A stretch of DNA of 22,775 bases from JAVXTH01 sp036641395 (GTDB taxonomy: Bacteria; Bacillota_I; Bacilli_A; Erysipelotrichales; Erysipelotrichaceae). A program made the translations under genes and the position numbers. The first letter of the stretch is position 1; each line of letters opens with the position of its first letter. The stretch is taken from contig JAVWEY010000027.1 of NCBI GenBank assembly GCA_036641395.1, positions 1 to 22,775 on the forward strand, written 5' to 3'. Below are positions 1 through 8,076 of the stretch, in pieces. The notes below the pieces were generated by a model. That model had not been told where the DNA came from, did no database searches, and worked only from the letters and a program-made list of their open reading frames with translations.

Positions 1-38
1 GTCTAATTAAGTTTAGAAAGAAAGGAATGTACATTGAA

Positions 39-70
39 TTGACTGTTAGATAAGTCAATAACAGTATACT
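39..70 (+). promoter_or_regulatory. Candidate MerR-type promoter of the antiporter gene
   Basis: TTGACT (39-44) and TATACT (65-70) are separated by 20 nt, longer than the usual 17 and typical of promoters that MerR activators untwist. A 7-bp inverted repeat ACTGTTA (42-48) / TAACAGT (59-65) spans the spacer, and TTGACT/AGTCAA (39-44/53-58) forms a second dyad. The half-site ACAGT/ACTGT also occurs in the operator between merR and the GNAT gene. A transcript from this -10 would start about 77, almost at the ATG, so either the mRNA is nearly leaderless or a different -10 is used. Confidence 0.45.
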
Positions 71-78
71 AGGAAATT

Positions 79-1272
79 ATGCTAACAAGTCTTGCATATA
101 TATTTTTATTAGGTTTACTGATGAGTGTTATCTTTACAAAATTTAGATTACCATCCTTAATTGGTTTAATCATAACTGGGATGTTGCTTAGTCCTTATGC
201 CTTAAATGCCTTAAGTTCATCGCTGCTTGCCATATCGCCTGACTTAAGACAATTAGCCTTAGTTATTATTCTTACAAGAGCAGGTTTATCCCTCGATATT
301 AGTGATTTAAAAAAAGTAGGAAGACCTGCTATTTTAATGTGCTTTGTTCCCGCCTGTTTTGAAATCATTGGCGTTGTCTTATTGGCACCTCCACTTCTTC
401 ATATTACTGTGTTAGAAGCAGCAATAATGGGAAGTGTAATCGCTGCTGTATCACCTGCAGTTGTGGTCCCTAGGATGTTGAAACTAATGGAACAAGACTA
501 TGGAAGAAAACACTCGATTCCTCAATTAATTCTTGCCGGTGCCAGCGTTGACGATGTTTTCGTAATTGTATTGTTTACCGCCTTCACAAGTCTATCCCAA
601 GGAGGTCACATTTCTTACTTATCCTTCCTTCAAATTCCAATATCAATTATTCTAGGGGTTTTAGTTGGAGTTTTATGTGGTCGTATTTTAATTACTTTCT
701 TTAAAAAAGTTCATATGCGTGATTCAATTAAAATACTCATTATTTTAAGTGTTTCCTTCTTATTAATTGAACTACAAAATCAATTAGAAGGTATTATCCC
801 TATCTCTGGCTTACTAGGAATTATGGGAATCGGTATAACTATTAATCAAAAATATTTAATTTTAGCAAAACGATTATCCTCAAAATATAATAAACTATGG
901 GTTGCATCGGAAATCTTATTATTTGTTTTAGTTGGGGCAAGTGTTGATTTAAGTTATGCTTTTGGAGTTGGCCTTTTCGCAATCCTACTTGTTGTTGGTG
1001 CTTTATTATTTAGAATGGTTGGTGTTGCTATGTGTCTGGTGAAAACAGAATTAACCAAGAAAGAACGTCTCTTCACAATGCTTGCTTATACACCTAAAGC
1101 AACCGTTCAAGCTGCAATTGGTGGAGTTCCCCTAGCTATGGGTCTAGCGTGTGGCCAACAAGTATTGAGTGTTGCCGTTGTATCGATTCTCATCACGGCA
1201 CCCTTTGGTGCAATCGCAATTGATCAATCTTATAAAAAACTACTTACAAAGCCTAATCACAGCGAATCATAA
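79..1272 (+). CDS. Cation:proton antiporter (CPA family, NhaP-like)
   Basis: This 397-residue membrane protein has about 12 hydrophobic segments and should exchange Na+ or K+ for protons across the cytoplasmic membrane. Visible family marks are the RAGLSLD stretch near residues 67-73, the discontinuous-helix motif SPAVVVPR near 125-132 and the paired aspartates in GASVDDVF (D158, D159), the expected ion-binding carboxylates. An in-frame TAG at 70-72 shortly upstream and an AGGA at 71-74 support the ATG at 79, although the spacing is only 4 nt. No C-terminal TrkA domain is present. Its 3' end overlaps the convergent MerR gene by 20 bp. The ion cannot be told from sequence. Confidence 0.85.
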   Translation: MLTSLAYIFLLGLLMSVIFTKFRLPSLIGLIITGMLLSPYALNALSSSLLAISPDLRQLALVIILTRAGLSLDISDLKKVGRPAILMCFVPACFEIIGVVLLAPPLLHITVLEAAIMGSVIAAVSPAVVVPRMLKLMEQDYGRKHSIPQLILAGASVDDVFVIVLFTAFTSLSQGGHISYLSFLQIPISIILGVLVGVLCGRILITFFKKVHMRDSIKILIILSVSFLLIELQNQLEGIIPISGLLGIMGIGITINQKYLILAKRLSSKYNKLWVASEILLFVLVGASVDLSYAFGVGLFAILLVVGALLFRMVGVAMCLVKTELTKKERLFTMLAYTPKATVQAAIGGVPLAMGLACGQQVLSVAVVSILITAPFGAIAIDQSYKKLLTKPNHSES

Positions 1273-2062
1273 TCTGCGTAATATATTCATCCATATTTGC
1301 TATTGCCATTTCATTTAAACCTTCTTCGTAAGCATAACCACTTAGTTTTAATTGGTGTTTAGAAGCATAGTTTACGATTCGCTCATATGTTTGTGGGATA
1401 TGTATCCAATCCCCCTTACAATAAGCTCTTATATAGGTACCTTTCTCTTTAAGGAACAAATTCTTTTTATTCTTATTACCCATTTTAGTAAAGAAACAAC
1501 TATATTCTTCATATTTCTTATGAAGGATATTTTCTACTGAAATCATGCTTCCATAACTCAAGTTAAAAATACGATGGTTTTGATTCACTCCAGCATGTTC
1601 TACAAATACCGCAAAATCTTGATCATCATACGCTCCACTCATTGATTTACTTAATAATAAGTATTCATCTGCACACTCAACTATTTCAATTGAATTAAAA
1701 TCTAAATGAGCACAAATTGAACATTGCTTTTCTTTATTTATTAAAAGTGATTTAATTGCTTTTAGTTGTTGAATGCTTTGATCAATATCTTTAATTTTCT
1801 CATTCATAATATTCTGAAAAGCATCGCTTGAACGATTCTTTAAATATGCATCAATTTCTTCAATTGACATATTTAGTTCTCGCATTGTTAGAATCATTTC
1901 TAACTTTGTACTTTGTTGATAAGTATAATAGCGATAAGAATTCTCACCAATTATAGAAGGTGAGAATAATCCAATTGAATCATAATAATGAAGTGTTCGC
2001 TTATTAATATGATGTAACTTGGCAAATTGTCCGGTTGTGAAACGCATTTCATATTTACTCAT
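1253..2062 (-). CDS. MerR-family regulator with BmrR-like effector domain
   Basis: A 269-residue transcription regulator. An N-terminal winged helix-turn-helix (FTTGQFAKLHHINKRTLHYYD, then IGLFSP and YRYYTYQQ) is followed by the dimerisation coiled coil, a short region with CSICAH, and a C-terminal GyrI/BmrR-like ligand-binding domain ending near YEEGLNEMAIANMDEY. Such proteins usually sense hydrophobic or cationic compounds and activate promoters with long spacers. The reading frame stays open to 2119, but AAGGAGA just upstream of the ATG at 2062 and the MerR operator at 2080-2092 show that 2062 is the start; the longer form would run across its own promoter. Divergent from the GNAT gene and convergent with the antiporter, both plausible targets. 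Confidence 0.85.
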   Translation of the reverse strand: MSKYEMRFTTGQFAKLHHINKRTLHYYDSIGLFSPSIIGENSYRYYTYQQSTKLEMILTMRELNMSIEEIDAYLKNRSSDAFQNIMNEKIKDIDQSIQQLKAIKSLLINKEKQCSICAHLDFNSIEIVECADEYLLLSKSMSGAYDDQDFAVFVEHAGVNQNHRIFNLSYGSMISVENILHKKYEEYSCFFTKMGNKNKKNLFLKEKGTYIRAYCKGDWIHIPQTYERIVNYASKHQLKLSGYAYEEGLNEMAIANMDEYITQIMIRCD

Positions 2063-2072
2063 AATTATCTCC

Positions 2073-2103
2073 TTGACATTACAGTTACTGTATCCTTTAC
2101 AAT
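2073..2103 (+). promoter_or_regulatory. MerR-type promoter and operator for the GNAT gene
   Basis: TTGACA (2073-2078) and TACAAT (2098-2103) are separated by 19 nt, and a perfect dyad TACAG-TTA-CTGTA (2080-2092) lies inside the spacer. This is the textbook layout of a MerR-activated promoter. The predicted transcript starts near 2110, and AAGGA at 2136-2140 precedes the ATG at 2148. Confidence 0.8.
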
Positions 2104-2127
2104 AAACGAGGAAACACAATCTGTCAA
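2099..2127 (-). promoter_or_regulatory. merR promoter, overlapping the divergent one
   Basis: On the minus strand TTGACA (2127-2122), a 17-nt spacer and TATTGT (2104-2099) form a good sigma-A promoter whose -10 box overlaps the -10 box of the GNAT promoter face to face. The MerR dyad at 2080-2092 would cover the merR transcription start, so MerR binding should repress its own gene while activating the divergent one. Confidence 0.7.
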
Positions 2128-2147
2128 GATTAGATAAGGAAAATATT

Positions 2148-2768
2148 ATGAATAAAACAATTAGTTATCGACCAATTAAACGAAGTGATTACGACAAATT
2201 AGAAGACATCATTATAGAAACATGGAACTATGATAAATTTGGAAATAAGAAAACAGCAAAGGCACTAGCCCGCGTATTTCTTGCAAGCTGCCTAACAAAT
2301 CAAAACTTTACAAGCGTTGCTTTGATTAATAATGAACCGGTTGGGGTTATCATGGGCAAAAGTGAAAAGAAACATCCAATTTTATTTTATTATCACTTAC
2401 ACCAATTTATTTCTATTATCAAAATGATAAGTTTTCAAGAAGGAAGAAAGGTCCTTAAAATGTTTGAAGGTTTTGAAAAGATAAATAAAGAACTTTCTAA
2501 ACAATGTACAATAAAATTTGATGGAGAAATTGCGTTCTTTGTGGTTTCAAAAAAACAACGAGGAACTGGAATTGGTAAAGAATTATTTCGACAAGTAAAA
2601 GACTATATGAAAAGTGAATTTATAGATTGTTACTATTTATATACAGATAGTTCTTGTAACTATGGATTTTATGAACATCAAGGCCTCATCCGTTTTCAAG
2701 AAAAGAAACTACAATTACCCGCTTTTAAGAATAAAGAAATGTCATTCTTTCTTTATGGAGTAAATTAA
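2148..2768 (+). CDS. GNAT-family N-acetyltransferase
   Basis: A 206-residue cytoplasmic protein of the Gcn5-related acetyltransferase fold. It begins with the typical YRPIKRSDYDKLEDII strand-helix and contains motif A, FFVVSKKQRGTGIGKELF, whose QRGTGIG loop binds the acetyl-CoA pyrophosphate. C-terminal YTDSSCNYGFYEHQGL matches the motif B region. The acceptor is unknown; drugs, polyamines or small amines are all possible. It is the sole gene under the MerR-type promoter, which suggests induction by a compound that it acetylates. Start supported by AAGGA 7 nt upstream. No clear terminator follows. Confidence 0.8.
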   Translation: MNKTISYRPIKRSDYDKLEDIIIETWNYDKFGNKKTAKALARVFLASCLTNQNFTSVALINNEPVGVIMGKSEKKHPILFYYHLHQFISIIKMISFQEGRKVLKMFEGFEKINKELSKQCTIKFDGEIAFFVVSKKQRGTGIGKELFRQVKDYMKSEFIDCYYLYTDSSCNYGFYEHQGLIRFQEKKLQLPAFKNKEMSFFLYGVN

Positions 2769-2841
2769 AACTGTTTCATCAATCCATTACATTTTTTAAT
2801 CATTTAACTTTACCACTATAATTCAATGAAGCACTAAAATA

Positions 2842-2868
2842 TGTTATAATTCTAGTAGAAATAGGAGG
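2842..2868 (+). promoter_or_regulatory. Extended -10 promoter and RBS of the GH13 gene
   Basis: TGT-TATAAT (2842-2850) is an extended -10 with only a weak -35 (TTCAAT, 2822-2827, 17-nt spacer). AGGAGG (2863-2868) lies 7 nt before the ATG at 2876. Confidence 0.6.
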
Positions 2869-2875
2869 CTATTTT

Positions 2876-4441
2876 ATGGTTAATTGGGTTAATGAATCAA
2901 TCTTTTATCATATTTATCCACTTGGTTTTTGTGGTTGTGAAGAAACAATGAATGATGTAGTACATCATCGCCTTACAAAAATAATTGATTGGATTCCACA
3001 TTTAAAATCATTGCATATCAATGCATTATATTTAGGACCAATCAATGCTTCTACAAGTCATGGCTATGACACTCGTGATTATTTCACAATTGATTCACGT
3101 CTTGGAAGTAACAACGATTTTAAAATAGTCTGTGATTGTTTGCATAATGCTGGTATTAGAATTGTACTAGATGGCGTTTTTAATCATGTCGGTCGTGATT
3201 TTTGGGCCTTTAAAGATCTATTAGAAAAGAAAGAGAATTCACCCTATCAAAACTGGTTCCATAATGTTCGCTTTAATGAAACAAATTCATTTCAAGATCC
3301 TTTTCACTATGATACTTGGGAAGGTTATGATGAATTAGTAAAATTAAACTTAAGTAATCCCGAAGTAAAAGAACATCTATTATCTGCGATATCGATGTGG
3401 ATCGATGAATATCACATTGATGGATTACGGTTGGATGCTGCCGATTGCATGGATCAAGATTTCTTTCATTCTTTAAAATGTTTCTGTAAAGAAAAAAAAC
3501 AAGACTTTTGGTTAATGGGAGAAATTATCCATGGTGATTATAATCGCTGGGCTAATGATAGTATGCTAGACAGTGTTACAAATTATGAATGTTTTAAAGG
3601 TTTATGGTCTTCTCATAATACTAAAAACTACTTTGAAATTGGCTATTCTTTAAATCGTCAATTCGGAAGTGGTGGCATATATAAACATTTGTGTTTATAT
3701 AACTTCGTTGATAACCACGATGTAAATCGCTTAGCCTCGACCTTAAATAATCAACAAGACCTCTTTAATGTCTATACCCTACTATATACAATGCCTGGTT
3801 GTCCTTCCCTTTACTATGGCAGTGAATGGGGTATTAAAGCAATTAAGCATGATGGTAGTGATCAAGATATTCGTCCATGTCTAGAACTAATCGAAGATAA
3901 TTTATTAACTCAACACATCGAAAAACTAGGTGAAGTAAGAGAACAATCGCTTGCCTTACAATATGGTGATTATGAGCAAGTAATATTACGTAATGAGCAA
4001 TTTATCTTTAAAAGAAGCTTTAATAATCAAGTTATCTACATTGCTTTAAACCTAAGTGATGAAGCCTATACGCTATCACTTAAGAGTGAATCTTTAATTG
4101 ATGCACTTAGTAATAAACTCTATCCAAGTGTCGAAGGTAATGTAAACATTCAAATACAAAGCAAACAATCCCTAATTTTAAGTAAAAGTTATCTTGAAAA
4201 GAGTAGTCCTTTGATTGAACCAGCCATCATTCAAAAAGGTTATTACCGCCATTTTAAAGGTAATGAATATGAGGTAATCGATATTGCCACCCACAGTGAA
4301 AATCTTGAACCATATGTCGTATATCGAAAATGTTATGATGATCATAGTTTATGGATTCGCCCATTAAAAATGTTCCAAGAAACAATCCAAATTAACCATC
4401 AAGAAATACCTCGTTTTACTTTTATAAAAAAATCTGAATAA
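2876..4441 (+). CDS. GH13 alpha-amylase-family enzyme with C-terminal DUF1653 domain
   Basis: A 521-residue enzyme without a signal peptide, so it acts in the cytoplasm, probably on maltodextrins taken up by the cell (alpha-glucosidase, cyclomaltodextrinase or neopullulanase type). All four GH13 motifs are present: DGVFNH (99-104), GLRLDAAD with nucleophile D187, GE with acid/base E216, and FVDNHD with D282. A beta-sandwich-like region follows the barrel. Residues about 454-521 (KGYYRHFKGNEYEV, then HSENLEPYVVYR and LWIRPLKMF) match the small DUF1653 domain, which I know mainly as a short stand-alone protein. The single-gene unit has its own promoter and a terminator. Substrate preference cannot be fixed from sequence. 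Confidence 0.87.
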   Translation: MVNWVNESIFYHIYPLGFCGCEETMNDVVHHRLTKIIDWIPHLKSLHINALYLGPINASTSHGYDTRDYFTIDSRLGSNNDFKIVCDCLHNAGIRIVLDGVFNHVGRDFWAFKDLLEKKENSPYQNWFHNVRFNETNSFQDPFHYDTWEGYDELVKLNLSNPEVKEHLLSAISMWIDEYHIDGLRLDAADCMDQDFFHSLKCFCKEKKQDFWLMGEIIHGDYNRWANDSMLDSVTNYECFKGLWSSHNTKNYFEIGYSLNRQFGSGGIYKHLCLYNFVDNHDVNRLASTLNNQQDLFNVYTLLYTMPGCPSLYYGSEWGIKAIKHDGSDQDIRPCLELIEDNLLTQHIEKLGEVREQSLALQYGDYEQVILRNEQFIFKRSFNNQVIYIALNLSDEAYTLSLKSESLIDALSNKLYPSVEGNVNIQIQSKQSLILSKSYLEKSSPLIEPAIIQKGYYRHFKGNEYEVIDIATHSENLEPYVVYRKCYDDHSLWIRPLKMFQETIQINHQEIPRFTFIKKSE

Positions 4442-4444
4442 AAA

Positions 4445-4469
4445 GGCTACGATTTTTCGTAGTCTTTTT
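4445..4469. terminator. Bidirectional terminator between convergent genes
   Basis: GGCTACGA (4445-4452) pairs with TCGTAGTC (4457-4464) around a TTTT loop with one G-T pair, flanked by AAAA on the left and TTTTT on the right. It can end transcription from both sides. It overlaps the last codons of the minus-strand kinase, whose stop codon is at 4447-4449. Confidence 0.8.
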
Positions 4470-5796
4470 GTTGGAGCATAATTGAAACTTCAAATATACC
4501 ATCTTTATATTCAAACTTAGATACACCATGATATCGAATACACATTTCTTTAACCGAACTTACACCAATTCCTACTTGAGTTCTTTTTGATGATATATAA
4601 TCACCCTTACTATTTCGACAGATATCACCAGTATATGAGTTTTTAACAATTAATACAAATTGTTGATTTCCAAACATCTCTGCTTTTACTTCAATAAAAC
4701 GATGTTCACTATCAACTTGTCGCATACATGCTTCTAAAGCATTCTCAACGGTATTTCCAAGAATAACGCATAAATCTGAATCTTCAACAGCAATTTTTCT
4801 TGGAATTTTTGTGTTAATCGTAAACTTCACATGATTTTCATTACATAACGATTTATAATAATGAAGAATTGAATCAATCAAGGCATTATCACAAAGTCTT
4901 ATATCATCATCTTTAAATACTCGATGAATATAATTATCAATATAATCATTTATCTTATTAAAATCCTTATTTTCAGAATAACTTCTCAATGCCAATAAAT
5001 GATGACGTAAATCATGACGATTACGTCTTACATCTTCCATCGTACTTAACAATCTCTCTTGTTGGCGTTTTTGAAGAATGGATTGCATTTCCGCAAGCGC
5101 AAGTTTTTTCTGTAACTCCGCATTTTGTCGTGTTTCAGATAAGCTATGATAAATAGCAACATAAACCATACAAATACCAACTGTCCATATAATCATAATA
5201 AGCAAAATATTAGAAACGGTACTTTTTCTCATAAAGAAATATGGTTCAATTGCAATCCAAAACATTAAACTAAAAGAAAAAGGAACAAGCCACAAATATT
5301 TCCATTTTCCTTCGGTTGATTCATACTCGATAATCTTACGTAAATAAGGTACAATAAAGCGTACCATTAAGGGTAATAATAAGATTAAAATAATCGCATT
5401 CTCTACTAATCCAATTTCATAATAGTGAATATTCCCAAGTTCAATCGTATAATACATCATTGTTTCTTTTATTAAAGAAACAATATCCATAAAGTTCTGT
5501 ACAATAAAATATACTAGCAAAAGCCAAAATGAAGATAATTGTATAAAAAAGTACACAAAAACTAAACAAAAAACCGGGAAAAATATTCTATAATATGTTA
5601 ACCAACTACCAAAACCATTAAAGAAAATATATAAAGGAATAAGTGTACCAATGCATGATATACATAAAAAAACTATAATAAAAATACGAGACTTTACAGA
5701 GATTGTAATGTTTCCTTTTAAACAGGCATAGATAATTAAAATTACTGGTAATAATCTTAACATCGTATCAACCATAATGCTTGTAGGCTGAACCAT
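4447..5796 (-). CDS. GHKL sensor histidine kinase (AgrC-like), first copy
   Basis: A 449-residue membrane kinase. About six or seven transmembrane segments fill residues 10-215. A coiled-coil linker (LQKKLALAEMQSILQKRQQ) leads to the phosphoacceptor motif NRHDLRHH (H261 likely), then an HATPase_c domain with N-box GNTVENALEA (347-356) and G-box VGIGVSSVKEM (about 408-418). This is the AgrC/HPK10 type that reads peptide signals in Firmicutes. It starts 2 nt after the response-regulator stop, with AAGGA inside the end of that gene, so the two are translationally coupled. It resembles the kinase at 6622-8007 throughout, which points to duplication. The signal is unknown; no AgrD/AgrB pair is visible nearby. 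Confidence 0.88.
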   Translation of the reverse strand: MVQPTSIMVDTMLRLLPVILIIYACLKGNITISVKSRIFIIVFLCISCIGTLIPLYIFFNGFGSWLTYYRIFFPVFCLVFVYFFIQLSSFWLLLVYFIVQNFMDIVSLIKETMMYYTIELGNIHYYEIGLVENAIILILLLPLMVRFIVPYLRKIIEYESTEGKWKYLWLVPFSFSLMFWIAIEPYFFMRKSTVSNILLIMIIWTVGICMVYVAIYHSLSETRQNAELQKKLALAEMQSILQKRQQERLLSTMEDVRRNRHDLRHHLLALRSYSENKDFNKINDYIDNYIHRVFKDDDIRLCDNALIDSILHYYKSLCNENHVKFTINTKIPRKIAVEDSDLCVILGNTVENALEACMRQVDSEHRFIEVKAEMFGNQQFVLIVKNSYTGDICRNSKGDYISSKRTQVGIGVSSVKEMCIRYHGVSKFEYKDGIFEVSIMLQQKDYEKS

Positions 5797-5798
5797 GA

Positions 5799-6521
5799 TT
5801 ATTTTTCCTTACTCAATTTTTCAAATAAATAATCAACATAATGCTGACGAATTTCATAACGTTTTGCCTTCGCAATCGGAATATAAATATCTCCATTCAT
5901 TATAAAATCTTTACTATCTAACATTTCAACTTCATCCATGTTGATAATACAATTACGATAAACAATTAAAAATTGTGGGTAATGAATCAACATCGGCGAA
6001 AAATCAGTAAAAGCCATATACGTTTTTATAATTCTATCTCTAGTATGAATATGTATATAATGATTATAATAATCTGTATAAATAATATCTTTAATTAAAA
6101 TATGAACAAATATTCTACCTTCTTTAACTGTAATAAAATCACTGTAGAAATCTAATTCACCGCGGCAACTATTCATCGCCATTGCGAATTCATCATATTG
6201 AAAAGGTTTTACTAGATAATAATTTGCATTTACTTGATAGCCTTCAATGGCGTAATCACGACTAGAAGAAGTAAAGATTATTTGCGCACGGTGATCACTT
6301 TCACGAATACAGTGAGCACACTCCATACCATTCATCCCAGACATAAATATATCTAAAAAGATAATATCAAAACGTTCTGCTTCAAATTCATTAAGAAATA
6401 CTTCAGAACTTAAATATTTATGGTAATTACAAGGTACTGATTTTCCTAAAAAATACTGGTCTAAATACCCAACTAATATATTGTAATCATTAAGTTCATC
6501 ATCAATAATCGCAATTTCCAA
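5799..6521 (-). CDS. LytTR-family response regulator (AgrA-like)
   Basis: A 240-residue two-component regulator. The N-terminal receiver has the acidic pair D7/D8, phosphoacceptor D57 in FDIIFLDIFMSGMNG and the conserved lysine K105 in YYLVKPF. The C-terminal LytTR DNA-binding domain covers about residues 135-235 (YYNHYIHIHT, YRNCIINMDEVEML). The start is a TTG at 6521-6519. It is supported by AAGGGGG (6529-6535) 7 nt upstream and by the receiver motif beginning straight away; the next methionine, M60, lies beyond D57. It is placed between two sensor kinases and may serve both. Confidence 0.9.
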   Translation of the reverse strand: MEIAIIDDELNDYNILVGYLDQYFLGKSVPCNYHKYLSSEVFLNEFEAERFDIIFLDIFMSGMNGMECAHCIRESDHRAQIIFTSSSRDYAIEGYQVNANYYLVKPFQYDEFAMAMNSCRGELDFYSDFITVKEGRIFVHILIKDIIYTDYYNHYIHIHTRDRIIKTYMAFTDFSPMLIHYPQFLIVYRNCIINMDEVEMLDSKDFIMNGDIYIPIAKAKRYEIRQHYVDYLFEKLSKEK

Positions 6522-6595
6522 TTTAATACCCCCTTAGTATTAAAATCTATATATTAACTATTTTCTTAATCTACTTTGTTGATTAAAGTATACAA

Positions 6596-6604
6596 ATTAT
6601 ATCA
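6596..6604 (-). promoter_or_regulatory. Extended -10 for the regulator-kinase pair
   Basis: On the minus strand TGA-TATAAT (6604-6596) lies in the 100-bp gap between the second kinase and the TTG start of the response regulator. No convincing -35 box is seen. It could allow transcription of the regulator and first kinase apart from the upstream genes. Confidence 0.5.
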
Positions 6605-6621
6605 TATATTTCATATTCAAT

Positions 6622-8007
6622 CTACTTTTTGTTTTCATCTAAATCTTGTAGTAAAATGTTAACCATAAATACACTATTTCGATAACTAATCTTACAATTT
6701 CCTTGATATTTATTCACAATTGCTTGGACACTTTTTAAGCCAATTCCAACCTCATTTCGTTTAGATGATATAAATCCTTGATCACTTTCATGGATTACTC
6801 CCTCATAACTATTTTTAATGAGCAATATCATCGATCGATTATTAACTAACTGTGCTTTTAATTGAATGAATTTAGGTAAGTTTTGTTGCCGCTGAATTGC
6901 TTCATATGCATTTTCTAAAAGATTACCAAACAAAACACTTAAATCAATTGGTGGAATAAAAACATCTTTTTTTATATTTATCTTAAAATCACTTGTAATA
7001 TGCTGTTCTTTAAACTTATTTAAATAATGTCCGACAATAACATCTAATGCATAATTATCACAAATTGGAGAACAATTATCTTTATTTAAACTATTAAACT
7101 CACAATCGAGTTCATGTTCAAGACTAACCAAATCATTATCTCTAATATAACTCTTCAAGAGCAATAAACGATGTCGGCTATCATGTCTATCTTTTCGCAT
7201 TGCTTCAATACCATCCTGCAAGTTTTGATAATGCTCACTTTCCATTTTAATATGTAAATTAGTAAGTTCTAACTCTTTTTGTAGTTGTAAAGTATCTGCT
7301 GTTTTAATTAACATTTTCAAAATTAAAAAATATACAAAAAAGACACAAACAATCCAAATTGGTGAAATAATCAACATATAGTTATAAGTATCATAGGATT
7401 CCGCAAAGTAACTTGGATAGATAATAAAGCGAAACAAAATAAAGAAAGTTAAGGGAACCAACCATAAATAACGCCAGAAAGAATAATCATCTTCCCTTTC
7501 AACCAATGGTCTTAAATATATCTTTATTAAATATAAGAAAAATGGAATAGATATACAAATAAAAAGCGCATCATAAAAAACTGCCGGTAATCCATTGCTC
7601 GCAATAAAATAACTGCTAACCGGATCTGCACTACTTTCGCTTATAAACACATGATAATGGGAGAATAATCGTGCCGTAAGCACGATACTGTCCGCTAATG
7701 ATTTAAATAGAAATACTGAGAAAGCAATCTTAAAGATGATACGATAAGCATCTTTTAAGAAAATTACTAATATAAAAATTGATATTATTAATAATAATAA
7801 AGCATAAAACGATTCAAAAATTCCATTAACTAATTTTAATTTTACTAAAATAAAAGAAGCAAAGGATGATATTAAAATAAAAATAATAATTAAACATAAA
7901 TTAACAATATTCGAATATCTTATTCGCTTACGAAACGTAATTAATAGTAAACACAACGGAGGAAAAGTTTTCGTAATGGTTGCCATTAAAATAACAAAAA
8001 ATTCCAT
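6622..8007 (-). CDS. GHKL sensor histidine kinase (AgrC-like), second copy
   Basis: A 461-residue paralogue of the kinase at 4447-5796. Six or seven hydrophobic segments occupy residues 5-235, followed by a linker helix, the phosphoacceptor motif DRHDSRHR (H275), the N-box GNLLENAYEA (361-370) and the G-box VGIGLKSVQAI (about 420-430). Shared stretches with its twin include LWLVP, CDN, ISSKR and VGIG. The start at 8007 has AGGGG (8016-8020) 8 nt upstream. It precedes the LytTR regulator by 100 bp. The two sensors differ most in their membrane halves, so they may detect different signals and converge on one regulator. Confidence 0.87.
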   Translation of the reverse strand: MEFFVILMATITKTFPPLCLLLITFRKRIRYSNIVNLCLIIIFILISSFASFILVKLKLVNGIFESFYALLLLIISIFILVIFLKDAYRIIFKIAFSVFLFKSLADSIVLTARLFSHYHVFISESSADPVSSYFIASNGLPAVFYDALFICISIPFFLYLIKIYLRPLVEREDDYSFWRYLWLVPLTFFILFRFIIYPSYFAESYDTYNYMLIISPIWIVCVFFVYFLILKMLIKTADTLQLQKELELTNLHIKMESEHYQNLQDGIEAMRKDRHDSRHRLLLLKSYIRDNDLVSLEHELDCEFNSLNKDNCSPICDNYALDVIVGHYLNKFKEQHITSDFKINIKKDVFIPPIDLSVLFGNLLENAYEAIQRQQNLPKFIQLKAQLVNNRSMILLIKNSYEGVIHESDQGFISSKRNEVGIGLKSVQAIVNKYQGNCKISYRNSVFMVNILLQDLDENKK

Positions 8008-8042
8008 TTGCTACACCCCTAACTTAAATTATTTATAATTTT

Positions 8043-8051
8043 ATTGTATCA
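8043..8051 (-). promoter_or_regulatory. Extended -10 upstream of the second kinase
   Basis: Minus-strand TGA-TACAAT (8051-8043) is about 35 bp before the ATG at 8007, in the short gap after the cell-wall hydrolase. AACAG occurs twice 12 bp apart just upstream, but this does not match the roughly 21-bp period expected for LytTR sites. Confidence 0.45.
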
Positions 8052-8076
8052 CATATTTGTTCTGTTTATAAAGCTG

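Noticed and set aside
2063..2119. N-terminal extension of MerR from an ATG at 2119
   Set aside because: It would translate through the merR promoter and operator. A strong ribosome site and the MerR fold both point to 2062.
8040..8076. LytTR binding repeats upstream of the second kinase
   Set aside because: The two AACAG copies are 12 bp apart instead of about 21 and do not match the rest of the usual motif.
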